From Hofstenia miamia (lineage: Eukaryota; Xenacoelomorpha; Acoela): DNA of 64,000 bases. Positions 1 through 11,432 of the stretch are shown piece after piece. The notes beneath the pieces are model-generated. The model did no database searches. It had not been told where the DNA came from and saw nothing but the letters and a program-made list of their open reading frames with translations. The position numbers and the translations under genes are program-made. The stretch spans positions 2,758,414 through 2,822,413 of the forward strand of contig SCFE01000015.1 of NCBI GenBank assembly GCA_004352715.1, in the 5' to 3' direction. Position 1 is the stretch's first letter, and each line of letters opens with the position of its first letter.

Positions 1-20
1 ATATATATATATATATATCT
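1..20. repeat. (TA)n microsatellite at the window edge
   Basis: The window opens inside a pure TA dinucleotide run. It is the first of more than twenty such arrays in the window. Confidence 0.95.
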
Positions 21-720
21 ATATACTTTGCAATTATAATTATATTTCTAGTATTATATTAATTTACACACTATGTTGTATTTTATTATATTATTAAAAA
101 CAATAATCATAGTAATTGCATTGACAAGAAGCAAACTTCTATTATCTCGTTATTGAATAAAAATATTAAAGCACAGGACGTAGTAACATTTGACTATGAA
201 ATTCAGACTATTTAGTGTATACATACAACAAACCCAAAGAACTGATAACAAAATATTTATAGTTCCAAAAGTACTCTTGTTTATACTTCAAAGTTCTTGA
301 AAAATTCATTATCCTTAATTAAAGTATTAGTTGGATTTTCAAAGCCTAATTTGCTAGGATGACTTAAAGAATTCTTGTTTCAATATTGTTCCTCAAAAAC
401 TTAGTTTCTTAAAAGTGGCTTAAAGATACTTTAAAATACTAAAGTATTAATATATGTTTTAAAATCTTTAAAATGCTTAATATGATTGTAATATCCTAAA
501 ATTTCAATGCATGCAACTCACTGAAATTACTTCTTTGATTTAGAACCGATATCTTAAACTGTTGGGATGCAATTATATACAATGACCTATAATAATAGTG
601 TCGAGCAAATATGATATATTTTTCGAAGCTATATAATTTCACAGCAAGAAAATGCGAAATCCCCATTATAATAAGAAGGACTTTATGATCATTACTTTTT
701 AAACTTTCCTATATGTCATA
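21..720. other. AT-rich DNA, nothing recognised
   Basis: Stop codons are dense in all frames and composition is uniformly AT-rich. I see no coding similarity, terminal repeats or RNA gene. Confidence 0.6.
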
Positions 721-758
721 TTTTGCCCCGGGCCCCGCGGAAACTAATGCCGGCCCTG
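721..758. mobile_element. Possible hAT-type MITE terminus
   Basis: This is an isolated GC-rich patch in AT-rich DNA. Its reverse complement starts CAGGGCCGGCATTAG and contains GGGGCCCGGGGC, which is the style of hAT non-autonomous element ends. I found no matching partner end or target-site duplication, so only one terminus is claimed. Confidence 0.3.
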
Positions 759-1209
759 CCAGGGAAACATTCAGTGACACTATCCTTTACAAAAACTAGA
801 ACAACAATGATTCACTTTGTCAATGAAACACAAAATATAACTATTCAAATTTTAATATTCTCTTTGCATAATTTTTTGTTTGTAAACTGTTATAATATAC
901 ATTTGAAAATGTATGCCCATTGGTAAGAAATTCAATAAATTTCAAACAATGGCGGTTCATGCATAATTGTCAAGTGAAGTAAAAATTGAATAAAAATGTC
1001 GATTTTAAATGGTACTGCAATAGTATATATTAGAAAAACAACAACAAAAAGACTTTATTTATCTTTACAATCAATAAGACAAATAAAATTTAAAGATAAA
1101 ATAGCTTAACAATGCTATAAATATTAATAAGAACAGGAAGAGCATTTACAATATATAAGAAAAGAACAATGATTATCAAAATTGAAACGAGGAATAAAGG
1201 AGGACCAGA

Positions 1210-1620
1210 TTAAGGAATGGGGAGAGGACTTAAATTTAAAAGAAGATAAAAAAAGTCTAAGTGATGAGCAGTAATTAGGGAGTTAACAATAAGAATAATA
1301 CGAATGAAGAAGAACTTTGCGAGTGAGCCCTGTTGGTCTGTGTTTGATGAAAGACAACAAAAGCAATTGAGCCTGTAGAATGAGAAGCAGCACATTTAAT
1401 GTAATCAAAGGGATCAAGATAATATTTTTCTAAAAAATAACGTTGGAGAAAAGAAGATCAAGAACTTGAAGCTGAAGAACAAGGGGTAATAAATTAAGAA
1501 AAAGTAGTGCAGATTTATAACTGAGAGAAGGAGAAATCCACTTAACAACATGAAATTGAAAATACTCAACTGATTTGAGACGTGAGCGGGGAATAGACCA
1601 ACAGGGACAACCATATGAAA
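1210..1620 (-). pseudogene. LINE C-terminal region, frameshifted
   Basis: Minus-strand frames give a W-S-I-P-R-S-R-L-K-S-V-E-Y-F-Q stretch, then FLNLLPLVLQLQVLDLLF. This fits the thumb/C-terminal part of many LINE polymerases, where a line such as L-x-L-L-P-L precedes D-L-L. Two frames are needed to follow it. It lies directly downstream of the RT core of the same element. Confidence 0.55.
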
Positions 1621-1661
1621 AGATAACGAATGGAATTTAGAGCTATAGAAATTGTTTTATG

Positions 1662-2441
1662 CTAATCAGGAACATTACATTGGATGGCAAAGAAAGCGGA
1701 TGTAGTTTTAAGTTGATATGAGAGCACCTTGATAAGGAAACAAATAGACAAAGACCAAGGCAGGTATTTCAGAAACAGTGGAAAGCAAGGAAGAATCAAG
1801 TAGAAACGGACTAGGGAAAGATGTGAAGCAGCGGCATAGGGAAAGAAATAACAGATATTTGATTTACTGGGGTGAAATTCAAGAGGATTAGAAAATACCA
1901 AATCAACAAGGCTATCAATAGACAATTGTATTATAGTAAAAGAACCAAGAACAAAAGAGTAGATTACAGTGTCATCGGCATAGAGACTGCATGAGCAAGG
2001 ATGGTACATAGAGGAAGATCATTAATTGAAACAAATAAAAGACGAATGGCAAACAAGGGAACTTGAGGTGCGCAACTAGACATTCGGACGGGAGAACAGA
2101 AATGGGAATTAAAACGAGTAACTTGAAAACAGTTAGGTAAATAGTCAGAGAAGTGACTGATGAGAGAGTAATAGAGTGTGGAATTTTATCAAACGCCGTT
2201 AAGATGTTGAAAAAGATTATTGCTTCCTCGGTGTTTGTGTCAAGACCACCATATACAGAGTCAAGGAGACAAATAAGATAAGTGATTGAGGGCAGAAACC
2301 AATTTGATGATGTGAAAGAAACGCTTTAATATGAGGTAAAGGAAATTGGAATAAAAGATGTTCAACGACAATAGATATTGGCAGGAGGGAGATAGTCTGA
2401 AAACCAGTTACAAGCCATTTGTTGAGTTCCTGAGATTTCAA
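1662..2441 (-). pseudogene. LINE reverse transcriptase core, frameshifted
   Basis: The minus strand encodes successive RT motifs in different frames. Near 2,400 there is QTISLLPISIVVEHLL followed by HHQIGFCPQ (compare YRPISLLP and QfGFrp of LINE RTs). Near 2,080-2,010 there is an APQVPLF...SINDLPL stretch (compare GVPQGS...INDL). At about 1,985 there is YADDTVIY, the catalytic motif C. At least one frameshift separates the INDL and YADDT parts, so no functional polymerase can be made. Confidence 0.85.
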
Positions 2442-2621
2442 AATAGAAGTTATAAAAGCAGTTTTTCATTGAGAAGGAAAAGTAAAAGACAAGAGAATTT
2501 CAGTGAAAATATATAGGAACGTTATGCAAAGGCTGATGCATATTTTCTGAGAATCATTAAAGGAATACCATTAGATTCAGGCAAGCCAGTATAAAAGTAT
2601 TTAAGAAGAAAGTGGTAGATA

Positions 2622-2909
2622 TCATTTAAATAAAAAATTGTTTAAAGCAAAATTTATGGGAGGCATCATAAGAGAGCATGTAGAAAATGAGGACAGTAAA
2701 GAATTACTATCTAACTCAATGCTAATATTTACATCTTTAAACAGAGAGAGACAGGAAATAGTTACTGAAAAATGGGGTAGTAACCAATTTTTTTTTGCAA
2801 AGGTTAGGTTCTTGAGTTCATGCATCATATGAGAGGAATAATAGGAAGGAGTTCGAGATCGATTCAAATGAAGCTTCAGAGTAAAATTTAAAAGTGCATC
2901 AAGAATCAC
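2622..2909 (-). pseudogene. LINE linker between endonuclease and RT
   Basis: An open minus-strand stretch of 95 codons lies between the endonuclease and RT remnants of the same element. Its composition and place fit the poorly conserved linker of LINE ORF2 proteins. It has no diagnostic motif, so the call rests on position. Confidence 0.4.
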
Positions 2910-3154
2910 TTGATACTAAGAGTTGAAAGTGGCGCAAAGAGGTAAAGTTAGAGAAGATAATGTTAGAAAGAAAAAAAGAGACAGAATACGATGAGGTTAT
3001 TTGACGAGAAGCTTTGTAGTGCGTGCTTGACAGTGTTAATATTTCAGCATTTTGAAAATGATGATCAGATATGAGATGATTAGAAAAGGAAATAGGAGAA
3101 AGAATATTGATAATTTTAATTTCTAGAGACAAAGATGAAAACAAGAAAATTGCT

Positions 3155-4168
3155 AGCAGTATTTAGAGAAGTTTTAATTTGTTCAAATTAGAGCTCCGCC
3201 AGAAGATCTATAAAATTATTTTCCTATGGGTACTGGAATCAATAAAACAGCATGATATATTCGAAAGGTTGAAATCCCCAGCAATATTAAGAAGTTGATA
3301 AGTAACAGAAGAGGAATAATTCAATACATTTGGAGATAAATTTGCAACATGATTTTAAGTTGGATATGGAAACCCAATAAGGACTCTGACGTGGAGGATT
3401 ATATAAACAAACAATGACAATTCCAGGACAAAATGTAGGAGTAACACAATCAAAACAAAAAGTGAAGTGTGGGGGGAAATATAAAAAGATAAAAGCCTGA
3501 TTGAGAAAAGAAGCAATGAAAACACAATCACACTGCGGCCATGATTTTTCCGGGAAATTATAGAGTAGGATGAGGAAGGAAATATTGATGTAGATGGAAA
3601 AGAAGGATTCAAGCCAAGTTTCAGATGTAAAAGTAAAGAAGTGTCGATGTAAAGTGAGGAAGTCACCGTAAACAAATGTCTGCAGATATTTAGAAGGCTT
3701 TGAACATTGCAACAAAAATGGAATAAGAGATTGGAAAGAGAATACGGAAAGAAGAATCATAAGGAGGGTTGGTTGCAAGAGATTGAAGAGGAATCATGTG
3801 ATCTACAGGTTTGGATTTGTAAAAGAGTTTAGCATTTCTAATCTTTTTTTAAATTCATGCTAAGAAAGCTCCCAGCGAAATTCAGCAAGAGTTCTGGAGA
3901 AATATCTGGCTTTATGAAAATCTTTTATCTGCGTATTGAGAATGCAAAAGCAATAGCTTTACGAATTTCCCAAACGGAGTTAAAATTTATTATGATAGGC
4001 TTTGGGAAAATTGTATTAATGGAGTTAGTATAAGAGACAGCTGCAGTCTATCTTTACGCAGAGGAGACAAATCAGTTTCAGCTATGCCACAAATGACGAT
4101 TGTTCAGGAAAGATCATATTCAAAAATTTTGACTTGATTGGCATGTTGTAAAGACCTTTCAATAAAAG
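3155..4168. repeat. First copy of a 1,014-bp direct repeat (likely assembly overlap)
   Basis: The block reappears at 4,170-5,183 with a constant offset of 1,015 and no difference that I can see. The two copies are separated by exactly one N at 4,169. The first copy ends CAATAAAAG and the second continues past the same word into new sequence, as unmerged overlapping contig ends would. Confidence 0.9.
3268..3778 (-). pseudogene. LINE apurinic-like endonuclease domain, copy 1
   Basis: The 163-codon minus ORF at 3,287-3,778 carries SETWLES (compare the TETWL motif of LINE endonucleases), then a divergent central part, then VCLYNPPRQSPYW (compare the vYrPP motif). Just past its stop, in another frame, lies LNIAGDFNLSN (GDFN at 3,268-3,279), the next conserved block of exonuclease-endonuclease-phosphatase fold proteins. 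The order TWL, YxPP, GDFN is diagnostic. The frame break before GDFN shows decay. Confidence 0.8.
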
Positions 4169-4169
4169 N
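4169..4169. other. Single-N contig junction
   Basis: One N separates the two identical 1,014-bp blocks. It marks an assembly join, not a biological boundary. Confidence 0.9.
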
Positions 4170-5183
4170 AGCAGTATTTAGAGAAGTTTTAATTTGTTCA
4201 AATTAGAGCTCCGCCAGAAGATCTATAAAATTATTTTCCTATGGGTACTGGAATCAATAAAACAGCATGATATATTCGAAAGGTTGAAATCCCCAGCAAT
4301 ATTAAGAAGTTGATAAGTAACAGAAGAGGAATAATTCAATACATTTGGAGATAAATTTGCAACATGATTTTAAGTTGGATATGGAAACCCAATAAGGACT
4401 CTGACGTGGAGGATTATATAAACAAACAATGACAATTCCAGGACAAAATGTAGGAGTAACACAATCAAAACAAAAAGTGAAGTGTGGGGGGAAATATAAA
4501 AAGATAAAAGCCTGATTGAGAAAAGAAGCAATGAAAACACAATCACACTGCGGCCATGATTTTTCCGGGAAATTATAGAGTAGGATGAGGAAGGAAATAT
4601 TGATGTAGATGGAAAAGAAGGATTCAAGCCAAGTTTCAGATGTAAAAGTAAAGAAGTGTCGATGTAAAGTGAGGAAGTCACCGTAAACAAATGTCTGCAG
4701 ATATTTAGAAGGCTTTGAACATTGCAACAAAAATGGAATAAGAGATTGGAAAGAGAATACGGAAAGAAGAATCATAAGGAGGGTTGGTTGCAAGAGATTG
4801 AAGAGGAATCATGTGATCTACAGGTTTGGATTTGTAAAAGAGTTTAGCATTTCTAATCTTTTTTTAAATTCATGCTAAGAAAGCTCCCAGCGAAATTCAG
4901 CAAGAGTTCTGGAGAAATATCTGGCTTTATGAAAATCTTTTATCTGCGTATTGAGAATGCAAAAGCAATAGCTTTACGAATTTCCCAAACGGAGTTAAAA
5001 TTTATTATGATAGGCTTTGGGAAAATTGTATTAATGGAGTTAGTATAAGAGACAGCTGCAGTCTATCTTTACGCAGAGGAGACAAATCAGTTTCAGCTAT
5101 GCCACAAATGACGATTGTTCAGGAAAGATCATATTCAAAAATTTTGACTTGATTGGCATGTTGTAAAGACCTTTCAATAAAAG
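4170..5183. repeat. Second copy of the 1,014-bp direct repeat
   Basis: This matches 3,155-4,168 throughout, as judged from identical translated ORFs of 163 and 106 codons and matching text at both ends. It is most simply an unmerged contig overlap. Confidence 0.9.
4283..4793 (-). pseudogene. LINE endonuclease domain, copy 2 (duplicate of 3,268-3,778)
   Basis: This has the same SETWL, YNPP and GDFN motifs, with GDFN at 4,283-4,294. The encoded ORF is identical to the first copy. It is probably the same genomic locus counted twice. Confidence 0.8.
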
Positions 5184-5397
5184 AAGAATGCATTTCAATG
5201 TTCTTTGAGAGAGCAGAAGTAGTGTCTTTAAAGATTTTATTGCTGTGTAAAATTGTTTGACATGAGGATTTGAGTAATTCTTCTTGAGAAGGACGCTGAA
5301 AAAGAAGGCGAACTGCAATCAAGGGCTCTTTGGAAGAAATAATCTGAGAAACGTCAAGTTTCCTCAGCAGAAGATAGCAATCAAACATCAGGAACAC
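5097..5397 (-). pseudogene. 5' part of the minus-strand LINE, unassigned
   Basis: Two overlapping open frames of 73 and 92 codons lie upstream of the endonuclease on the same strand. The longer one is rich in Ser, Lys and Leu with heptad-like spacing and could be the end of an ORF1 product. No zinc knuckle or RRM signature is visible, so the assignment is positional. Confidence 0.3.
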
Positions 5398-5402
5398 ACA
5401 CA

Positions 5403-6176
5403 GTGAGAAAAAAAATCAATGAAATCCAATTAATTTGAATATAAAGTGTGTTATATTCAGTGATAGTTTTGAAAAATATTAAGATAAATTATTCCAACAA
5501 TTAACGAATCCGACGAATGTATTTGGCTTTGGAGAAAATATTGAGAGGTTCAATGAAAAATGCATGATGTAAATATATTCTAGATGACATTATGGCAAGA
5601 ATGGAGTTTTTGGAAAATTTTGGGGTGACGATAAAAAATACAGAAAAAGTGCAAGAAACGAAGTATAACCCTATTTACAATAGTGCTACTTTTACGGAAA
5701 AGGTTGATTTGTGCGGATTTTGAACAATTTTATAAAAGCCTGTTAAGAAATATTGAATGGTTTTTGCATGGACGCATATATGGGAAAGGGCCCGGTCAAG
5801 CAGTGATGAAGATATGTGCTAAAATAAGTGCTTTTGCCTGAATTACATGCAAATAAGAAATTATTTTGAGAAATCCAATTTTTGTAAAAATATTCAAATT
5901 ATTTCCATACCTAGTGTTCAGATAAGGAATTGTTCTAATCCTAATGGGAACAACAACCACCCTGAAATATTTTGTTTGTGAGGTATAAGCGCTTAAAATT
6001 TTTTGTTGAAGTCACTACCGATTTTGAAAAAAACCTTAGTGGAAAATGGTATAAAGGAATCGTTTTTGAAGTAAACTTAAGAGAGAAAAGTGAAGTATGA
6101 TAAATACATCTGAACCTATGGAATTCAAAACTGACAATAATCTTTGAGATAGTGAAGAATGTGACCTAGATTTTGA
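5403..6176. other. AT-rich DNA, nothing recognised
   Basis: There are scattered short open stretches and no motif I recognise. It may be decayed transposon sequence joining the elements on either side. Confidence 0.5.
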
Positions 6177-6440
6177 ACCACCATAAGCTTTATCTACGTA
6201 GATAGAAATGCGTTAGTATCTGCAGGAGTACTTTGGTCTGCTGACGGATGTGGATTTAATTTGAGAAATGAGGATGATTTCTGCAAAAATCATTTAGTTT
6301 TCAAGGACCCAACTGAACGTAGCGTGAAACTAGCATCAGATTTTCTACCACTAATTACAAACAATGGAAACCAGTTTCAGATGATTTTTCAAGTCATTGA
6401 ACATCATAGAAAACCTTTCCTGGCTGCAATAAATGAATGA
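6177..6440 (+). pseudogene. Fragment of a repeat-associated ORF with a P-T-E-R-S-V-K-L-A-S motif
   Basis: This is a stop-to-stop open frame of 87 codons. It contains FKDPTERSVKLASDFLPLIT and then FQMIFQVIEHHRK. The pattern N/D-x-A/T-E-R-x-V-x-L followed by QflLQVVxxHRk recalls an unnamed protein family that I remember as dispersed in arthropod genomes. The name and function are unknown to me. No start codon suits the frame and it is flanked by stops, so it is probably an old copy. The family resemblance is from memory and should be treated as a hint. Confidence 0.35.
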
Positions 6441-7340
6441 TTTATGGGAAAATTAAACAACACGGTTTATTACAACCCCTCTAACTAAACATTTGTAGTA
6501 GCTTGTCAAATTATAAGAAATGAAGTTAGAGCACTGAAGTAAAGATTTTTATTATACTGAATGATTTTTGTTTTATTATTTCATCCTTATCTATGATGAA
6601 ATATATAAATTTGAACAATTTAGTTTAACTACCAACATTGCCCCTTTTACATCCGTTTAATGGCTGCGCGTGGAAGAAAAAATTAATACTAAGGCAAGAT
6701 ATTTGATATTTTAGAATCAAAAGATCTAACCTCACATGAAAATTTGAAATACTTTTTTAAAATCCGAAGATTCTAGTAAATACATAACATATTCTATATA
6801 CATAGTTTGTTTCAGAACCTTCCATAGAATTCTTGCAAATGCCTAAAGGTGCTGCCTTTTGTACAATTGCCCTTCCCCACTTTTTTATACTCATAGTTGA
6901 ACTAAATTTTGGAGTAGTAAGCTGCTTTTCTGAAAAGTGCGAGAAAAACTTACGGTGACTTTTAAAAAACGAAAGTGGCCAGCTGCTGTTAAGAGTGAAA
7001 AAGTGCTGAAAGGGCGGTATTCTATTATATTTATTCAGTTATGCCATCGACAGAGAATTACTAAAATATAAAAAAGGAAACCGCCTACAAGCTGAGCAAC
7101 TTGACATTTACTTGCTTTTAAGATTGAATTAAATAAGCAACTCGATAAATTTTTAAATTTGAAGCTGGATTGAATTTAAAGAAAGCCTTCAGAATTCAAA
7201 TTTAGAAAGCAAAAGTCAAAAACTAAAAAAGTAAAAGCACCATTTTAAAAAGCTTCTTCAAAAAGGCAATGCGAATACTTTAGTATATAGCAAAATTGAA
7301 TCTCAATTAAATGTAATTCTTTTTGCAATTTAGCTTATAT
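6441..7340. other. AT-rich DNA, nothing recognised
   Basis: No coding similarity, terminal repeats or tandem structure was noticed in this stretch. Confidence 0.5.
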
Positions 7341-7361
7341 TTTGTTACAAACATCTTACAC

Positions 7362-7505
7362 CAAAGATCATCAGTCGCATACAAATATCAATGGGATAGT
7401 TGTGATGACTCATACATCGGTGAGACCAAAAGACCTATGGAAGTAAGAATAAAAGAGTGTACGAAAGGTCACTTAAGATCAGAAATATTCAAAATTCAAC
7501 ATTAA
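7362..7505 (+). pseudogene. Penelope-like element GIY-YIG endonuclease fragment
   Basis: The frame reads SVAYKYQWDSCDDSYIGETK, then RPMEVRIKECTKGHLRSEI. The spacing Y-K-(x)n-C-(x)2-S-Y-I-G-E-T-(x)4-R-I-K-E matches the GIY-YIG domain at the C terminus of Penelope-like retroelements, where the usual form is VYxxxCxxCxxxYIGET...RxxEH. In this family the domain nicks DNA to prime insertion. One cysteine and the usual His of the REH word are altered, and no RT domain is seen upstream, so this is an isolated remnant. Confidence 0.7.
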
Positions 7506-7703
7506 AAGAAAAAGGAAAATTTAAAAATGTAATGAGACCAAACTTTCGAAAATAGGAGAAGCAAATAACATCACGAATGAAATAACAAATAAAAGTAAGC
7601 TATAAGATAGTAACAAAAAGAACTTAATATCTCCAAGTTATTCTATTATCATCCATCACAATATTAATGTTTAAACTATTGCCAATGTTTTAGTTACGAA
7701 GAT

Positions 7704-7708
<5 letters not shown>

Positions 7709-7735
<27 letters not shown>
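7709..7735. repeat. (TA)n microsatellite ending at a single N
   Basis: A pure TA run is followed by N at 7,736, so this is a probable contig junction inside the array. Confidence 0.9.
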
Positions 7736-7750
7736 NGCAGTTATAATTAC

Positions 7751-7796
7751 TTCTTCTTCTATTATTATTATTACTATTAATAATTATAATTATTAA

Positions 7797-7827
<31 letters not shown>

Positions 7828-7838
7828 GTTATTATTAA
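7751..7838. repeat. (TTC)n and (ATT)n trinucleotide repeats
   Basis: A short TTC run passes into a long, slightly interrupted ATT run. It produces spurious open frames rich in Ile and Asn. Confidence 0.95.
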
Positions 7839-8393
7839 ATTATTGATATCTAATTTAATGGGATAACAATTCAATTGTTTGTTGAATATATACATCAAAT
7901 GTAAGCTCACTATGGCCATTTTTATTGGTACCATCTACAAAAATTGCTTGAATTATTTATATTTTTTCCTTTATACATTTTATGTTTTCAATTTCAAAAT
8001 TAACTTGCTTTTAAAAGTAATGCACTTCTTATTTGCTTCTAAAAATATCAATTACAATCTTCTTTAGCTAAGACTTACTTAGCTCTCTGTGCAAACTACT
8101 TAGAAGCTCGACCTTTTCCAAAAATGAGTTTATCTTTGGTTTTGGTTTCTTTCATTTCAAGACTACTATCGGTTTTTATAAAACGTTATTCAAGAGAAAA
8201 ATACCTTTTTAAAGCTTGTTTATATATTACTAAATTAAGTTGTTAATTAAGTTAACAAATTACATTTCAACCTGACAAGCATTTTGACATTTCCTCCAAA
8301 AAGACTTCATCATTGTTTGAATGTATCGTAATTGGTGACTGGTTTTACTGGTTTTCGCTTTCTTTCTCTGTTCGGTTTGTTTTGAGTTAATAC

Positions 8394-8429
<36 letters not shown>

Positions 8430-9936
8430 CGAAATTGAATTTTTTCCGCAAATATTGATGTTAATCTACAAACATCTTAAGCCCATTTCCGTTTCCAGTG
8501 CACGCCACGGGCTAGCATGAAATATTATCGTCGGACATTTTTTCAAAAAGTTTTCTATTTACAATATGATGGGCTGCATTTTGTAATTTTTTAGAAAGCC
8601 AATCTTCATGAGTTCGCTATTTGTCTTGTTTTTCAATAAACTCTTTAGAGTAAATTCGCTTGGGCAACCTTTATGAACTTAAAATTTGACAAGAAATATA
8701 TTTTGAATAAACTACAAAATTGTTGAAGAGAATTTAACTTCAAAAGTAAATTATTATTGTTGATCTAACAAAATTTCTGAGACGAATTTGACTTTGTGGA
8801 TTCAACAAAACTTGTAAAGCATTTGCTACACCCCACTTTTTTCGTGATATATTTTATCATTAACAAAATTTTTAATTGCATTTCTAGTGAACGTTTTTAA
8901 ATTGCAAATTCCTAATCATTAACTGTTCTTCAGATGTGCTTTATAGTAATTTTTAAAGAAATGTTTGTAAAAAAGACTCTCTACATCAAAGCTTACTAAG
9001 TATCTTTTATCTGTTTTGCGATTCACGGAAATATTTCAATTTCAAATTTTACTGAAATTGACCTATTAAAATGTATTGTTTTGCAACGCAATCTTTTAAA
9101 ATGTTCTTTAACAATTTAATTATATTTTATGCGTTTCACTAATAAAGTTTGAGGCTACATACACAAAATGTATTTAGCGCCTTCTCTCATTTTGCAATCG
9201 CCTATTGTAGGACACTTTCACATATAAATGTCAGGGAAATCAATTTTTATTCTGAAAAATGGGAATTTGAGACAAATATATTGAGCTTCAGATTGATCCA
9301 AATATTAAATATTTCTTAAGTATTTTCACTTAACTCGTTTGCAGTGTTTTTCTAATGTTATATATATATATATATTATATATATATATATGTACATTAAT
9401 ATACATTTATATATACTAGCCATTATTATAAAACAATAGATTCTTTCTTGGTTAATCAATAGCATTTCATTTTTCAAATTTTTAAATCATGCTATTGAGG
9501 TTAAGCATATTCCCTCAATGTACTCAACTGCGTTCATTGCAAAAAATTTTTCTTTTCAATTGAATTATTTTATTGTGTTGATATCAGAGATGGATGTGGA
9601 TCTATATTCATAATCACAGCGTAAATTTATCCCACATTTGGTTTGCAAATGCAGGGCCTTGCAATAAAATATTGCAATATTTTGATCAATTGAAAGCTAC
9701 CTATTTTAAGCAAAGAAAATTATTCTTTTATTGCTATTTTATGATTTTTATACTTTCTGGAAACTATGTTTGTTTCTAATGCTATGTTAGCTTAGCCTAT
9801 GTCAGCTATTCAAATTCATTGTATATATGTCTGAGTGCGTAAACATATGTTAACCATATTTTAGAAATATTGAAAGTTGCAAAAATGTTTTTTCAGTAAA
9901 AAGACCCAATATAAAAAATGGTGCAATTCAAACTCT
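7839..9936. other. AT-rich DNA with (TA)n arrays at 8,398-8,427 and 9,360-9,391
   Basis: Apart from the two TA arrays I see no gene or element. Short open frames here, such as 9,594-9,779, have AT-driven composition and no recognisable motif. Confidence 0.5.
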
Positions 9937-9944
9937 ATTCAAAC
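9937..9944. repeat. Left target-site duplication of the hAT element
   Basis: ATTCAAAC occurs immediately before the left end and again at 11,548-11,555 immediately after the right end. Eight bases is the duplication length made by hAT transposases. Confidence 0.9.
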
Positions 9945-9980
9945 TAGTGTATTGACGTGTATTACCAATATACGATATTA

Positions 9981-10070
9981 TACACGAAATTTTCAGTAAC
10001 GATACACGAAATGCCGATACACGAACAAAGTTGAATACTACTCGAAAAATCGTGTATTTCAAATCGTGTA
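9981..10070. promoter_or_regulatory. Left subterminal TACACGA motif cluster
   Basis: TACACGA occurs at 9,981, 10,003 and 10,018, with the reverse complement TCGTGTA at 10,050 and 10,064. hAT transposases are known to need multiple short subterminal repeats near both ends. The role here is inferred from position and repetition. Confidence 0.65.
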
Positions 10071-10128
10071 ACGTGTATTGTAGACTTATCTGTCATTCAT
10101 TGTCCTTCAGTTAATTGCATGGCAACTT

Positions 10129-10464
10129 ATGTTATTTCCAGTAATTTTGTTGAAAATAACCCGGGCATCTATCATTGAAATGTCCAGCAAACTGTACAAT
10201 GCAGCTATTAGCTATCTTCGTGATGCTGCATTTGCGGACATAGACTTCTGCACATTGCATCCAACCTATCCACATCACATTTTTTTTACTTGTAAAAACA
10301 AAACAATTTCCGGTTTCTTCATTGGATTACAATTATTATGTTCTACAACATCACGATCTTTTGTGGACAGTAAAAATATTGCTTATTTTTCTTACTCTGA
10401 TATTTTACTAGCATTAGCTTTTTCCGATTTGAAAAATTCAGAATCTAAAAATTTAGTTTTTTAG
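10129..10464 (+). pseudogene. Unassigned open frame inside the hAT element
   Basis: This 111-codon open frame lies between the left subterminal repeats and the transposase C-terminal frame. It has Cys and His residues scattered through it (CTLHPTYPHH, FFTCKNK) but no clean BED zinc finger or hAT catalytic block that I can identify. It may be decayed internal transposase or unrelated filler. Confidence 0.25.
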
Positions 10465-11053
10465 AACTCATGGGAATTTCTTTTTTGTACGATCTGATTG
10501 TTTTGCTAGTTAATCAGCTAAAGCAGCTGAGGTAAAAAAAATCGTCAGTGGTAATGCTAAAACTAAAATTCAGATAGTTTTTTAGCAATCAGATGATAAC
10601 ATGCAATTCTAAAGATGTCTCCTGATTCTGATTTTCAACTTTATCCAAGTGAGGTACATTTGAAAGGCAGTATTTGGATGCCCATTCAAAAAGGATCCCA
10701 AATGTCATCCCAAACTTATGTACAGTTATGTTTTTTTTACCTGTTTTCCACTTTCCTTGCGTATTATAATTATTGAGGAAGTGCGACCACCTTAACAATT
10801 TGTGGAAGAAACAAAAAATTATCTGATTGATATATTTGAGATTCCATAGTATTAATGTCTTCATCACCATTATCAAAGTCATTTATATTTTGCAAAAAAT
10901 ATGGCTTTGGTCTTGCTAGTACGAAATTGTCATTCACTCATCACCCTAAAATATTTCTAAATCAAAGCTAATGTTGTTGATAAAATGTACAAAAACGTAA
11001 TTTAATTAACTGACAACTGTAGGGAAATGTTTTTACAATTTTTCGAGCCTTAA

Positions 11054-11401
11054 ATCAAAGAAAGAATTATTATAGAGACTCAAAGTTCCTCAACCACCAT
11101 CAAAAAGAAACTCTTAGATTGCGGTCCTCTACATGCTCAAAAATCTGCAACACACGATTTTTTACTTTCATATCTAGATGATGTCACTGCTAGGCCGAAT
11201 TCAGATATTGTTGAATTTTGGTTTAAATCTCCTATGTCTAATGATTTTAAAAATGCTGTTCTAGAGATTTTGAGCATTCCAGCAAGCACTGGTCCAGTTG
11301 AGCAGCTGCTTTCTGCTTGCAAATTCAGATCTAGCAACAGACGAAGCAGCATTCCTCCTAAAAATTGGTTAGCTTTAGTTCAAACTTCATTTATTGACTA
11401 A
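11054..11401 (+). pseudogene. hAT transposase C-terminal dimerisation domain
   Basis: A 115-codon frame ends at TAA 11,399-11,401. The last half reads DIVEFWFKSP, then VLEILSIPASTGPVEQLLSA, then FRSSNRRSSIPPKNWLALVQ. It matches the hAT C-terminal pattern of an aromatic W near the start, L-x-I-P-A-S/T-S/T-x-x-x-E-(R/Q)-x-(F/L)-S, an R-x-x-(L/I) region, and a final hydrophobic helix. The usual Glu-Arg is Glu-Gln and Phe-Ser is Leu-Ser here. The frame starts after a TAA with no good ATG, so the upstream part of the protein is missing or out of frame. It lies inside the delimited element, which supports the call. Confidence 0.8.
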
Positions 11402-11432
11402 ATTGTTTGTTAATTGAAATTTACTTTCTAAA

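Larger units (their letters stand above)
1036..5402 (-). mobile_element. Degenerate APE-type LINE (Jockey/CR1-like superfamily), minus strand
   Basis: On the minus strand, retrotransposon pieces appear in the expected 5' to 3' order: an uncharacterised 5' part (5,097-5,397), an apurinic-like endonuclease (3,268-3,778), a linker, reverse transcriptase (1,662-2,441) and a C-terminal region (about 1,210-1,620). They sit in different frames separated by stops, so the element is dead. The outer limits are approximate. No 5' UTR or target-site duplication was found, and a 1,014-bp repeat inflates its length. The clade assignment is inferred from motifs only. Confidence 0.8.

Noticed and set aside
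723-926. 67-codon plus frame starting MPRAPRKLMPALPG
   Set aside because: The GC-rich start is the possible MITE terminus and the rest is AT-rich noise.
3155-5183. True tandem duplication of the LINE endonuclease
   Set aside because: The single N at the join and the absence of any visible difference favour a contig overlap.
9589-9610. CAGAGATGGATG as a hAT terminus
   Set aside because: No GC-rich continuation, partner end or target duplication was found.
10589-10882. 97-codon minus frame inside the hAT element with a WSHF word recalling a BED finger
   Set aside because: The CxxC and HxxxH pairs of a BED finger are absent, and it is antisense to the transposase C terminus.
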